From the NCBI RefSeq assembly GCF_030143255.1, contig NZ_JARJNR010000001.1, positions 744,001-808,000 on the forward strand: DNA of 64,000 nucleotides. Direction: 5' to 3'. Source of the DNA: Frigidibacter sp. SD6-1. Lineage in GTDB: Bacteria > Pseudomonadota > Alphaproteobacteria > Rhodobacterales > Rhodobacteraceae. The position numbers were made by a program, and so were the translations under genes. Below the pieces are notes generated by a model. The model ran no database searches. It saw only the letters and a program-made list of their open reading frames with translations, and had not been told where the DNA came from. Positions 1 to 8,485 of the stretch are shown piece by piece; position 1 is the stretch's first letter, and each line of letters opens with the position of its first letter.

Positions 1-4
1 AGGA

Positions 5-949
5 ATGATGCCCGCCTCCTCGCAGCCCACCCCCGCGCGAGAGATTGCCGAACGGCTGACGGCGCTTTTCTGGAAGCGGCCGGGCATCCTGCTCGCGCTG
101 CTTCTGGCGCCGCCGCTTCTGTGGCTTGGCGTTGTCTATGTCGGCTCGCTCATCGCGCTTCTGTGGCAGAGCTTCTATTCGATCGACCCGTTCTCGGGCG
201 TGGTCGTGCGGGAATTCACGCTGAAGACCTATGGCGAGCTGCTGCTTCCCCAGAACTACGACATCATACTGCGCACCGTGACCATGGCAGCGGCCGTGAC
301 GCTGGCGTCGGCCGTGTTGGCATTTCCCATTGCCTTCTATGCCGCACGCTTCGCAAAAGGCCGCTGGAAGGCAGTCTTCTATCTCGGCGTCATGCTGCCC
401 TTGTGGTCCTCCTATCTGGTCAAGGTCTACGCGTGGAAGCTGATCCTCGCAAAGGAAGGGATCGTTACCTGGGCGGCGAACGGCATCGGCGCGGGCAGTC
501 TGCTTGACGCGGTCCTTTCGATCCCGGTCATCGGTGGCAATTCGCTCTCCACTTCCTTCATCGGCACCTTCACCGTCTTCGTCTATGTCTGGCTGCCCTA
601 CATGATCCTGCCGATGCAGGCTTCGCTGGAGCGGGTGCCGAAATCGATGCTGGAAGCCTCGGCCGATCTCGGCGCCGGGGGCCTCCGCACGCTCTGGAGC
701 GTCACTCTGCCGCTCGCGCTGCCGGGCATCATCGCGGGCTCGATCTTCACCTTCTCGCTGACCTTGGGCGATTACATCATCCCTCAGATCATCGGCAATT
801 CGGCAAATTTCATCGGCATGGCGGTCTATTCGCTGCAAGGTACCGCCGGGAACATCCCGCTCGCCGCCGCCTTCGCGGTAATTCCGATCCTGATCATGCT
901 CGTCTATCTGGCCATCGCGCGCCGTCTGGGGGCCTTCGATGCGCTCTGA
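5..949 (+). CDS. ABC transporter permease, YdcU/PotB-like (polyamine uptake)
   Basis: Inner-membrane permease of a spermidine/putrescine-type ABC importer. The 314-residue protein has a cytoplasmic N-terminus, about six hydrophobic segments and the EAA loop near residues 215-235 ([10 protein letters not shown]...LPLALPGI) that docks on the ATPase. Its stop overlaps the next permease by 11 bases. The gene order permease-permease-aldehyde dehydrogenase matches the E. coli ydcSTUV-patD layout, so the binding protein and ATPase probably lie just before the window. ATG occurs at both 5 and 8, with AGGA directly in front, so the exact start is open. The substrate is inferred from family and context only. 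Confidence 0.85.
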   Translation: MMPASSQPTPAREIAERLTALFWKRPGILLALLLAPPLLWLGVVYVGSLIALLWQSFYSIDPFSGVVVREFTLKTYGELLLPQNYDIILRTVTMAAAVTLASAVLAFPIAFYAARFAKGRWKAVFYLGVMLPLWSSYLVKVYAWKLILAKEGIVTWAANGIGAGSLLDAVLSIPVIGGNSLSTSFIGTFTVFVYVWLPYMILPMQASLERVPKSMLEASADLGAGGLRTLWSVTLPLALPGIIAGSIFTFSLTLGDYIIPQIIGNSANFIGMAVYSLQGTAGNIPLAAAFAVIPILIMLVYLAIARRLGAFDAL

Positions 950-1754
950 CCGTCCTCCCTTTATCCTCACCGCGGGTGCCATCGGCGGCTTGCTGTTCCT
1001 CCACCTGCCGATCCTTCTGATCTTCCTCTATGCCTTCACGACCGAGGAGAAGAGCTACCAGTTCCCGCCGCCCGGCCTGACCACCGAATGGTTCGGCGTC
1101 GCCTGGAACCGTGCCGACATCTGGCCGCCGCTCTGGCTGTCCGTCAAGGTCGCCACGATCGCCTCTTGCCTCGCGCTCATTCTCGGCACGCTCTGTGCCG
1201 CCGCGATGGCGCGGGCCAGGTTCTTCGGCCGCGACACGATCTCGCTTCTCGTCATCCTGCCCATAGCCCTTCCCGGCATCATCACCGGCATGTCGCTGCG
1301 CTCGGCCTTCGCCGTCGCCGACATTCCCTTCTCGATGTGGACGATCATGCTCGGCCACGCGACCTTCTGCATCGTCATCGTCTATAACAACGCCGTCGCG
1401 CGCTTTCGTCGCCTGGGCTCCTCGATGCTGGAAGCATCCGCCGACCTCGGCGCCAACGCCTTCCAGACCTTCCGCTTCGTGATCCTGCCCAATCTCGGCA
1501 CCGCGCTTCTCGCGGGGGGCATGCTCGCCTTCGCGCTTTCCTTCGACGAGGTGATCGTCACCACCTTCACCGCAGGCACCGGCAACGCGGCCAAGACCCT
1601 GCCGATCTGGATGCTGGACGAGCTTGTCCGCCCGCGCCAGCGCCCCGTCACCAATGTCGTCGCCATCGTCGTCTTCATGGCGACCTTCCTGCCCATCCTC
1701 GCAGCCTATTACCTGACCTCCGGCGCCGAAGAGACGGCGGGCGGCGGCAAATGA
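939..1754 (+). CDS. ABC transporter permease, YdcV/PotC-like (polyamine uptake)
   Basis: Second permease of the same importer, 271 residues with about six membrane segments. It has its own EAA loop ([10 protein letters not shown]...VILPNLG), the site that contacts the ATPase. The start lies 11 bases inside the preceding gene, which implies translational coupling and equal production of the two half-channels. The stop codon overlaps an ATG at 1751, but the better-supported start of the following dehydrogenase is at 1769. PotB/PotC-type permeases import putrescine or spermidine. The dehydrogenase next door points to putrescine or gamma-aminobutyraldehyde metabolism, which is inference from context. 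Confidence 0.85.
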   Translation: MRSDRPPFILTAGAIGGLLFLHLPILLIFLYAFTTEEKSYQFPPPGLTTEWFGVAWNRADIWPPLWLSVKVATIASCLALILGTLCAAAMARARFFGRDTISLLVILPIALPGIITGMSLRSAFAVADIPFSMWTIMLGHATFCIVIVYNNAVARFRRLGSSMLEASADLGANAFQTFRFVILPNLGTALLAGGMLAFALSFDEVIVTTFTAGTGNAAKTLPIWMLDELVRPRQRPVTNVVAIVVFMATFLPILAAYYLTSGAEETAGGGK

Positions 1755-1768
1755 AAGGACCCCGACCC

Positions 1769-3205
1769 ATGACCAGGGATTTCGATACGTCGCTTCTGAT
1801 CGGCGCCGCGCTGGAGGCGGGGCATGAGACAGCGGAAAAGGTGCTGAACCCGCGGACCGGCGCCCTGATCCTCGAGGTGCCCGAGGCCTCGACCGACCAG
1901 ATCGACCGGGCGGTCGCCGCCGCGCGCAGGGCCTTCGAGACCTGGTCGCGCACGACGCCTGCAGACCGGTCGGCCGCGCTCCACAGGATCGCCGACGCGA
2001 TCGAGGCCGACGCCGACGCTTTCGCGGCGCTCGAGGCCCTGAACTGCGGCAAGCCGATCAATGCCGCGCGGGGTGACGAGATCCCGGCCGTCGTCGATTG
2101 CTTCCGCTTCTTCGCGGGCGCCGTCCGCGTCCAGCATGGGGCGGTGGCGGGCGAATATCTCGCGGGCCACACCTCGATGATCCGCCGCGATGCGGTGGGT
2201 GTCGTCGCCTCGATCGCGCCCTGGAACTATCCCCTGATGATGATGGCCTGGAAGCTTGCCCCGGCCATCGGCGCGGGCAACACCATCGTCTTCAAGCCAT
2301 CCGAACAGACGCCGCTGACCGCGCTGAAACTCGCCCGCACGCTTGCGGGCCTGCTGCCCGAGGGCGTCGTGAACATCGTCCCGGGCCGGGGCGAGACGGT
2401 GGGGAGTTACCTCATCAACCATCCCGGCGTCGACATGATCTCGCTGACCGGCGATGTGGCCACCGGCAAGAAGATGCTGGTCGCCGCGTCGAAATCGGTC
2501 AAGCGCACCCATCTGGAACTCGGCGGCAAGGCACCGGTCGTCGTCTTCGACGATGCCGACCTGGGCGCGGTCGTCGAGGGGCTGCGCGCCTTCGGCTATT
2601 ACAACGCCGGGCAGGACTGCACCGCGGCTTGCCGGGTCTACGCAGGCAAGAAGGTCTATGACAAGCTCGTCGCCGACCTGACGTCCGCCGTCGGCACCAT
2701 CGCCATCGGTCAGGACGACGACACGGTGAACGAGATCGGCCCGCTCATTTCGATGCGCCAGCGCGACCGGGTGGCGAGCTTCGTCGAACGCGCCCGCGAA
2801 CTGTCGCATGTCGAGATCACTACCGGCGGGGCCGCGATGGGGCAGGGCGGCTTCTATTACCAGCCCACCGTCATCGCCGGCGCCCGCCAGGAAGACGAGA
2901 TCGTGCGGCGCGAGGTCTTCGGCCCCGTCGTGTCGGTCACGCCCTTTTCGGACGTCGATCAGGCGGTGGCCTGGGCGAACGAGGGCGACTATGGCCTCGC
3001 CTCCTCGGTCTGGACCCGCGACGTGGGTCGCGCGATGGAGACGGCGGCACGGCTCCGCTATGGCTGCACCTGGATCAACACCCATTTCATGCTGGTCAAT
3101 GAAATGCCGCATGGCGGACTGAAGCAGTCGGGCTACGGCAAGGACCTGTCGACCTATGCGATCGAGGATTATTCGGTCGTCCGCCATGTGATGGTCAGGC
3201 ACTGA
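1769..3205 (+). CDS. patD: Aldehyde dehydrogenase, gamma-aminobutyraldehyde dehydrogenase-like
   Basis: NAD(P)-dependent aldehyde dehydrogenase, 478 residues, the usual family length. The catalytic Cys is near residue 284 (NAGQDCTAA), the general-base Glu near residue 250 (LELGGK), and the N-terminal region carries the PWNYP and FKPSEQTP cofactor-site motifs. Sequence style and location after YdcU/YdcV-like permeases suggest PatD/YdcW, which oxidises 4-aminobutanal from putrescine to GABA. Start: ATG at 1769 has AAAGGA nine bases upstream; ATG at 1751 would overlap the permease stop and lacks a comparable site. Betaine-aldehyde or another aldehyde as substrate cannot be excluded, so the symbol is tentative. 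Confidence 0.75.
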   Translation: MTRDFDTSLLIGAALEAGHETAEKVLNPRTGALILEVPEASTDQIDRAVAAARRAFETWSRTTPADRSAALHRIADAIEADADAFAALEALNCGKPINAARGDEIPAVVDCFRFFAGAVRVQHGAVAGEYLAGHTSMIRRDAVGVVASIAPWNYPLMMMAWKLAPAIGAGNTIVFKPSEQTPLTALKLARTLAGLLPEGVVNIVPGRGETVGSYLINHPGVDMISLTGDVATGKKMLVAASKSVKRTHLELGGKAPVVVFDDADLGAVVEGLRAFGYYNAGQDCTAACRVYAGKKVYDKLVADLTSAVGTIAIGQDDDTVNEIGPLISMRQRDRVASFVERARELSHVEITTGGAAMGQGGFYYQPTVIAGARQEDEIVRREVFGPVVSVTPFSDVDQAVAWANEGDYGLASSVWTRDVGRAMETAARLRYGCTWINTHFMLVNEMPHGGLKQSGYGKDLSTYAIEDYSVVRHVMVRH

Positions 3206-3230
3206 GCCGGGGATCCCTCCTTCTTCTTTG

Positions 3231-3297
3231 CCCAAATACTCCGGAGGGGTCCGGGGAGGCAGAGCCTCCCCGGCGGGTCGGCGCCGAAGGCGACGAA
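3231..3297 (+). repeat. Intergenic CAAATA-box/GC-hairpin repeat, copy A
   Basis: A CAAATACTCC box at 3233 is followed by a hairpin with a perfect 10-bp stem (CCGGGGAGGC, loop AGA, 3251-3273) and then a GGCGCCGAAGGCG tail. It sits between convergent genes and may also act as a bidirectional terminator. Similar copies lie at 6456-6496 and, inverted, at 22230-22320. Confidence 0.6.
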
Positions 3298-3298
3298 A

Positions 3299-4456
3299 TC
3301 AGCCCTGCCTCCCGTCCAGCCAGCCGAGGATCGCCGCGCGGTCGCCGTCGAGCCGTGGCGCGGCCGCGCGTGCGGCGGGCTCGGGCACTCCTGACATCTT
3401 CACCGGATTGCCCGCCGCCACGAAGCCGGGCCTGCCCGGCTCCGCGGCGACCGGAAGGACCATGTTGCGCGCCAGAACCTGCGGATCGGCCAACGCCTCG
3501 GCCATGTCCTGCACGCGCCCCGTCGGCACGCCCGCCGCCTCCAGCGCCGCGATCCACTGGGCGCTGGTGCGTTCCAGCGTGATCGCCTCGATCCGGCGCT
3601 TCAGAAGATGGACATTCTCGCAGCGCGCCGCGTTGGTGGCAAAGCGCGGGTCCGCGGCCAGCACCGGATCGCCGAGCACCGCAGCCAGACGGGCAAAGAG
3701 CGCATCGTTCCCCGCCGCGATCACGAAGAACCCGTCCGATGCGCGGAAGGTCGAGAAGGGCGTGATCGTCGGATGGCGCGCACCGGTGCGGCCGGGGGCC
3801 GTTCCGGTCGCGGTGGTGATCGCAAGCGCATGTTCCTGAATGGCGATCTGGGCGTCGAGCATGGAAATATCGATCTTGGCGCCCCGGCCGGTCTTGAGGC
3901 GCGCGAGGAGGGCGGCCAGCACGCCCTGCACCAGATACATCCCCGCCACGATATCGCCGATCGAGGCGCCGACGCGCACCGGCGGGCCGTTTTCCTCGCC
4001 GGTGATCGACATGACCCCGCCGCGCGCCTGCACGACCATGTCATAGGCAGGCTTGCCCGCCTCCGGCCCAGTATGGCCAAAGCCCGAGACCGCGCCATAG
4101 ATCAGGCGGGGATGGCGACTGTGCAATGTCTCCCAGCCGTAGCCGAGGCCTTCCATCGTGCCGGGCCGGAAGTTCTCAAGCACCACGTCCGCCCGCGCCA
4201 GAAGCCGCTCGAAGATCGCGCGGTCGGCGTCGGCCTTCAGGTCGAGCGCGATCGACTGCTTGCCGTGGTTCAGCGCGGCGAAATAGGCGCTTTCGCCCTG
4301 GAGGAAGGGCGGAAAGGCCCGCGTATCGTCACCGGTGCCCGGCCGCTCGACCTTGATCACCCGTGCGCCGAAATCCTGCAGCTGCGTCGAGGCGAACGGC
4401 CCGGCAAGTACATGCGTGAGGTCGAGGATGATGACGCCGTCGAGCGGAGAAGGCAT
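3299..4456 (-). CDS. CaiB/BaiF CoA-transferase family protein (family III)
   Basis: Family III CoA-transferase, 385 residues, which moves CoA between acyl-CoA and a free carboxylic acid by way of an aspartyl-CoA intermediate. The N-terminus shows the typical opening (LDGVIILDLTHVLAGPFA, DFGARVIKVERPGTGDDTR). The likely catalytic Asp lies in the PAYDMVVQARGG motif near residue 165, and a GASIGDIVAGMY helix follows. The gene is monocistronic in appearance and converges on the dehydrogenase gene. The substrate cannot be read from sequence: formyl-, succinyl- and carnitine-type members all look alike at this level. Confidence 0.85.
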   Translation of the reverse strand: MPSPLDGVIILDLTHVLAGPFASTQLQDFGARVIKVERPGTGDDTRAFPPFLQGESAYFAALNHGKQSIALDLKADADRAIFERLLARADVVLENFRPGTMEGLGYGWETLHSRHPRLIYGAVSGFGHTGPEAGKPAYDMVVQARGGVMSITGEENGPPVRVGASIGDIVAGMYLVQGVLAALLARLKTGRGAKIDISMLDAQIAIQEHALAITTATGTAPGRTGARHPTITPFSTFRASDGFFVIAAGNDALFARLAAVLGDPVLAADPRFATNAARCENVHLLKRRIEAITLERTSAQWIAALEAAGVPTGRVQDMAEALADPQVLARNMVLPVAAEPGRPGFVAAGNPVKMSGVPEPAARAAAPRLDGDRAAILGWLDGRQG

Positions 4457-4553
4457 GCGGGCACCTCAGAAGCGGACTATCCGAGCCTAGGACCAGACTG
4501 CAACCCCGGCAAGGCGGGCAGATTCATCGGCAGTCTCGGCTTTCAGTGACGGC

Positions 4554-6398
4554 TCAAGCTTCCGCCGCCTCCAGCTTCTCGGCTGCTTTCATCCACAGGT
4601 CCTCGGCCCGGTCGAGCCCCTCCATCACCTCGGCATATTTCTTCTGCCAGACAACGGCCTCGTCCGGGCGCTCGTAGAGCGCGGGATCTGCGAGTTTCAC
4701 CGCCAGCCGGTCGCGCATCTCGTTCAGCTTCGCGAGCCGTTCCTCGCATTTCCGCACTTCGGCCTTCAGCGCCAGAAGCGCCTCGCGTGACGGTTTGAGC
4801 GCCTTTTCCTTCGGCTTCTCGGCGGGCTTTTCCGTCTCGTCGCCCGCCAGAAGCTCCTTGCGGTAGTCTTCAAGATCGCGCGCATAGGGCGCGACCGCGC
4901 CCCCCTTCACCAGCCACAGCCGGTCGGCGACCAGGCCCAGAAGATGCATGTCGTGGCTCACAAGGATCACCGCGCCGGAATATTCGGTCAGCGCCGTCAC
5001 CAGGGCCTCGCGGCTTTCGATGTCGAGGTGGTTCGTGGGTTCATCGAGGATAAGCAGGTGGGGGGCGTCAAGCGTCGCCAGCAGGAGCGACAGCCGCGCC
5101 TTCTGGCCGCCCGAGAGGCGCCCGACCAGAGTCTCCGCCTGGTCCGCGCCAAGCCCGAAACCCGCAAGCCGCGCGCGCAGCTTCGCCTGCCCCTCGTCGG
5201 GCCGCTGGCGCTGGATATGCTGCAGCGGCGTTTCGTCGAGGTGCAGTTCGTCGACCTGATGCTGGGCGAAATAGCCGATTCGCAGCTTCGAGGAGCGGGT
5301 GAAGGTTCCGCCCTGCGCGGGGAGTTTCCCTGCGAGGAGTTTCGAGAGCGTCGACTTGCCCTCGCCATTGCGGCCCAGCAGCGCGATCCGGTCGTCCTGG
5401 TCGATCCTGAGCGAGAGGCGTCGCAGAACGGGCGGGCCGTCATAGCCGACCGAGGTACCCTCCATCGTTATGATCGGCGGCGACAGTTTTTCGGGCTCGG
5501 GGAATGAAAAGACCACCTTCTTCGCTTCTTCGGGCGCAAGGATCGGCTGCATCTTTTCCAGCATCTTCACGCGGCTTTGCGCCTGCACCGCCTTCGAGGC
5601 CTTGGCCTTGAACCGATCGACGAAGCTCTGCAGATGCGCCCGCCGCGCCTCCTGCTTCTTCGCCTCTGCCGCCTGCACCGCGCGCAGTTCGGCGCGCTGG
5701 CGGGCGAACTGGTCGTAGGGGCCCGACCAGTAGGTCAGCTTGCGGTTCTCAAGATGCAGGATCGAGCCGACGGCGCGGTTCAGAAGGCCGCGGTCGTGGC
5801 TGATGATGATGACCGTATGGGGATATTTCGCGAGATAGCTTTCCAGCCACAAGGCGCCTTCAAGGTCGAGGTAGTTGGTCGGTTCGTCCAGCAACAGCAG
5901 GTCGGGCTGGGCGAAGAGAACGCCAGCGAGCGCCACCCGCATCCGCCAGCCGCCGGAGAAATCCGAACAGGGGCGCAGCTGGTCCTCGGGCTCGAACCCG
6001 AGGCCCCGGAGGATCGCGGATGCCCGGCCCTCTGCCGACCAGGCGTCGATATCGGCCAGCCGGTGCTGAATTTCAGCGATCCGGTGGGGATCGGTCGCAT
6101 GGTCGGCTTCGGCTATGAGCGCCGCGCGCTCGGTGTCTGCCGCCAGAACCGTATCGAGAAGCGAGGTCGAAGAGGATGGCACCTCCTGCGCCACGCCGCC
6201 GATCTTGGCGCGCGAGGGCAGGGCGATCTCGCCGCCCTCCAGCGCAAGGTCGCCCCGGATCAGCCGGAAGAGCGTGGTCTTGCCCGTGCCGTTCTGGCCG
6301 ACGAGCCCCACCTTGTGACCGGTCGGGATGGTGGCCGAGGCGCCCTCGAACAAAGGGCGCCCCTCGACCGAATAGCTGATGTCGGAAATCCTGAGCAT
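4554..6398 (-). CDS. ABC-F family ATPase (YheS/Uup-like), ribosome-associated
   Basis: Soluble twin-ATPase protein of 614 residues with no membrane segments. Domain 1 has Walker A GQNGTGKTT, signature SGGWRMR and Walker B DEPTNYLDLEG. Domain 2 has GRNGEGKST, SGGQKAR and DEPTNHLDIES. Between them lies a charged helical linker (about residues 240-300, AEAKKQEARRAH...KASKAVQAQSRVKML) typical of the ABC-F P-site tRNA interaction motif. The Lys/Glu-rich C-terminal helical hairpin (about 530-614) resembles the Uup/YheS tail. ABC-F proteins act on stalled or idle ribosomes rather than in transport. The exact subfamily is uncertain. Confidence 0.88.
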   Translation of the reverse strand: MLRISDISYSVEGRPLFEGASATIPTGHKVGLVGQNGTGKTTLFRLIRGDLALEGGEIALPSRAKIGGVAQEVPSSSTSLLDTVLAADTERAALIAEADHATDPHRIAEIQHRLADIDAWSAEGRASAILRGLGFEPEDQLRPCSDFSGGWRMRVALAGVLFAQPDLLLLDEPTNYLDLEGALWLESYLAKYPHTVIIISHDRGLLNRAVGSILHLENRKLTYWSGPYDQFARQRAELRAVQAAEAKKQEARRAHLQSFVDRFKAKASKAVQAQSRVKMLEKMQPILAPEEAKKVVFSFPEPEKLSPPIITMEGTSVGYDGPPVLRRLSLRIDQDDRIALLGRNGEGKSTLSKLLAGKLPAQGGTFTRSSKLRIGYFAQHQVDELHLDETPLQHIQRQRPDEGQAKLRARLAGFGLGADQAETLVGRLSGGQKARLSLLLATLDAPHLLILDEPTNHLDIESREALVTALTEYSGAVILVSHDMHLLGLVADRLWLVKGGAVAPYARDLEDYRKELLAGDETEKPAEKPKEKALKPSREALLALKAEVRKCEERLAKLNEMRDRLAVKLADPALYERPDEAVVWQKKYAEVMEGLDRAEDLWMKAAEKLEAAEA

Positions 6399-6455
6399 GG
6401 GCGCGCCTTAGCAGAGGCGGGCGGACCCGAAAAGCTCTGCCCTTTCATTCTGACG

Positions 6456-6496
6456 CAAATATCCCGGGGGTTTGGGGGCGGCGCCCCCAAGCGGCT
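6456..6496 (+). repeat. Intergenic CAAATA-box/GC-hairpin repeat, copy B
   Basis: A CAAATATCCC box is followed by a hairpin TTGGGGGC-GGC-GCCCCCAA at 6472-6490. It lies in the gap between the divergent ABC-F and ndk genes, where terminator function is less obvious than for copy A. Confidence 0.55.
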
Positions 6497-6575
6497 TCCC
6501 TTCCAGCCCGACCCGTGCTAGGGCGCGCGCCATCCAAGTCCCGGGCCGCCGCGCCCCCAATCAGATGAGACCGAC

Positions 6576-6998
6576 ATGGCCACCGAACGCACCCTCTCCA
6601 TCATCAAGCCCGACGCCACCAAGCGCAACCTGACCGGCGCCATCGTCGCCAAGTTCGAGGACGCGGGCCTGCGCGTCGTCGCTTCGAAGCGCATCCATCT
6701 GTCGATGGCGCAGGCGGGCGCCTTTTATGCCGAGCACAAGGAACGCCCCTTCTATGGCGAACTGTGCGCGTTCATGGCGTCCGAGCCGGTCGTCGTGCAG
6801 GTGCTGGAAGGCGAGGGCGCGATCGCCAGGAACCGCGAAGTGATGGGCGCGACCGATCCCGCACAGGCCGCCGACGGCACGATCCGCAAGCTCTTCGCCC
6901 TGTCGAAGGGCGAGAACTCGGTCCACGGCTCCGACAGCCCGGCTTCGGCCGCGCGCGAGATCGGCTTCTTCTTCTCGGGCCTTGAGCTGGTCGGCTGA
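6576..6998 (+). CDS. ndk: Nucleoside diphosphate kinase
   Basis: Transfers gamma-phosphate from NTP to NDP through a phosphohistidine. At 140 residues it is exactly the bacterial Ndk size. It opens with [15 protein letters not shown], carries [13 protein letters not shown] and has the active-site His in [19 protein letters not shown]. Monocistronic: divergent from the ABC-F gene and followed by a strong intrinsic terminator at 7024-7057. Confidence 0.97.
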   Translation: MATERTLSIIKPDATKRNLTGAIVAKFEDAGLRVVASKRIHLSMAQAGAFYAEHKERPFYGELCAFMASEPVVVQVLEGEGAIARNREVMGATDPAQAADGTIRKLFALSKGENSVHGSDSPASAAREIGFFFSGLELVG

Positions 6999-7023
6999 GC
7001 CTTTCAGCTGCGAGGACTATCGG

Positions 7024-7057
7024 AACGGGCCGCCCTTGCGCGGCCCGTTTTGTTTTT
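7024..7057 (+). terminator. Rho-independent terminator of ndk
   Basis: Perfect 10-bp stem AACGGGCCGC / GCGGCCCGTT around a 6-base loop, followed by TTGTTTTT. It begins 26 bases after the ndk stop. Confidence 0.9.
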
Positions 7058-7105
7058 GCGTCCGGGTTGGGGATGGTAACGATGCGGACGAAGCTGCCGT
7101 TCGGC

Positions 7106-7579
7106 TCAGCTGGTTTCCTCTTGGCGCTTTGGCAGTCGTCGCTTTTGAAAACCGGTTCTCGATTGTTCGAAACCTGCGCTTTCATAGAAAGACAAGGTGG
7201 CAGGCCGTGTCGATCCTGTACTCAGCATGACTTTGTAGCACTCATAGTTCCAAGCGCGTTCACACGCCGCATCGAGAATAGCCTTGCCAAGCCCTTTTCC
7301 TCGGTGGTTACGATGCGTGACCACATTCTCAATGACCGCATAGGGCCTTCCGCCCCTTGATAAATTTGGAACTACGATAAGCGTGCATGTCGTCAAAGCC
7401 ACGCCGTTAATCTCGCCCAAAAGCACAGCACTGCCATCAATCCGGCTGATCTTGGAGATATTCGCTTTCGCTAGTTCGAGCGGGCATCTCTCATTGTCAG
7501 ATGACAGAAAATCATAGGGCGTCAGCAATGCCTCAGCGTCATCGGCCGATGCTTCGCGAGTTCGGATATCACAGTTCAT
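7106..7579 (-). CDS. GNAT family N-acetyltransferase
   Basis: About 157 residues from the ATG at 7579 (MNCDIRTREAS), where GNAT homology begins. The reading frame stays open upstream to 7741 but that part shows no domain. Acetyl-CoA binding is indicated by the V-x-x-x-x-R-G-x-G-L-G loop (VTHRNHRGKGLGKAILDAA, about residues 90-108) and the C-terminal LSFYESAGFEQ signature. The acceptor is unknown. The gene and its flanks (about 7060-7680) are visibly richer in A+T than their neighbours, suggesting acquisition by transfer. Confidence 0.8.
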   Translation of the reverse strand: MNCDIRTREASADDAEALLTPYDFLSSDNERCPLELAKANISKISRIDGSAVLLGEINGVALTTCTLIVVPNLSRGGRPYAVIENVVTHRNHRGKGLGKAILDAACERAWNYECYKVMLSTGSTRPATLSFYESAGFEQSRTGFQKRRLPKRQEETS

Positions 7580-7695
7580 ACACCAATTTTGACTGGGATT
7601 CTGCGTCTGCACAATCATGCACCTTGGACTCAAAGCCGACACGCATAGCTGGGCCGAAGCGGTTTCAAGGTAAATTCCATCTTTCCATTTCGGCC

Positions 7696-8316
7696 CTACC
7701 GCTCCTGCGCCCCCTTGCCCGCAATGATCCTCTCGCGCCACGACAGAATGCGGGCGCGGCGGGTCTCGGGGCGTTTGGCGGAGGCGAGGGCGATGACGTA
7801 GCTTTTCTGCCGGCCGGGCGTGAGGGCCTGGAAGGCTTCGGCCAGTGCGGGGTCGGCGTCGAGCGCCTCGAGCAGGTCTTCGGGCAGGTCGGGCGTGCTT
7901 GTATCGCGGGGTGGCTTCAAGCCTGCTTCGGCATAGCTCATCGCCTCCTTCAGATACGCGGCGATGATGGCGGCGCGGGCGTCGGGTTCACCGTTCTCGG
8001 TGAAGCGGATCAGGTCGGGGTGGCGGCTGTTCGGGCCGGAGGGTTCCAGCACCCGCTCGGGGTCCTTCATCAGGGCGGCGTTGAAGAAGGTCAGGCGGAA
8101 GTCGCCGCGAAAGGCGCCGATCAGCGCGATGTTGCGGCGCGCGTGCATGTAGCAGGGATGGCCCCATTTGACCCGTTCCTCCAGCCCCGCTGCAAGGCAG
8201 AGGCGCCGTAGCACGGCAAGGCCCGGCGCCCAGTGGCGGGTCGAACAGTCGGGTGTCGCAAAGCGCGGGCAGCGGCCGCAGCCTTTCGCGAAGAAATCCT
8301 CGATCTCGGTGATCAT
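7696..8316 (-). CDS. YdeI/OmpD-associated family protein with N-terminal DUF1801-like domain
   Basis: A 206-residue soluble protein. Residues about 30-120 (ERVKWGHPCYMHARRNIALIGAF...) resemble the DUF1801/YdhG fold. The C-terminal third (LPEDLLEALDADP...LTPGRQKSYVIALASAKRPETR) is the characteristic YdeI/OmpD-associated helical signature. No enzymatic function is established for the family, some members of which are linked to stress resistance. Four Cys lie near the N-terminus (CGRC, C, C), so a small metal site is possible but unproven. Confidence 0.75.
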   Translation of the reverse strand: MITEIEDFFAKGCGRCPRFATPDCSTRHWAPGLAVLRRLCLAAGLEERVKWGHPCYMHARRNIALIGAFRGDFRLTFFNAALMKDPERVLEPSGPNSRHPDLIRFTENGEPDARAAIIAAYLKEAMSYAEAGLKPPRDTSTPDLPEDLLEALDADPALAEAFQALTPGRQKSYVIALASAKRPETRRARILSWRERIIAGKGAQER

Positions 8317-8485
8317 CGACTCATGCCTCCGGCCGGTCGCCCCGGACGATCATCTTGCGGAACGAATTCGATGGAAAGCCGTTCCTTGCCTCGCCGTGCC
8401 GCAGTGCGGAAAACGCCGTGGACAGGGGGAAAGGCGGGCGCTAAACCGGCAAGGCTAAGGACTTTGCCCGAAGGACCGCCCGCCC

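Noticed and set aside
1709-3235. 508-codon minus-strand open frame opposite the aldehyde dehydrogenase
   Set aside because: Shadow frame: the plus strand encodes a full dehydrogenase with catalytic Cys and Glu.
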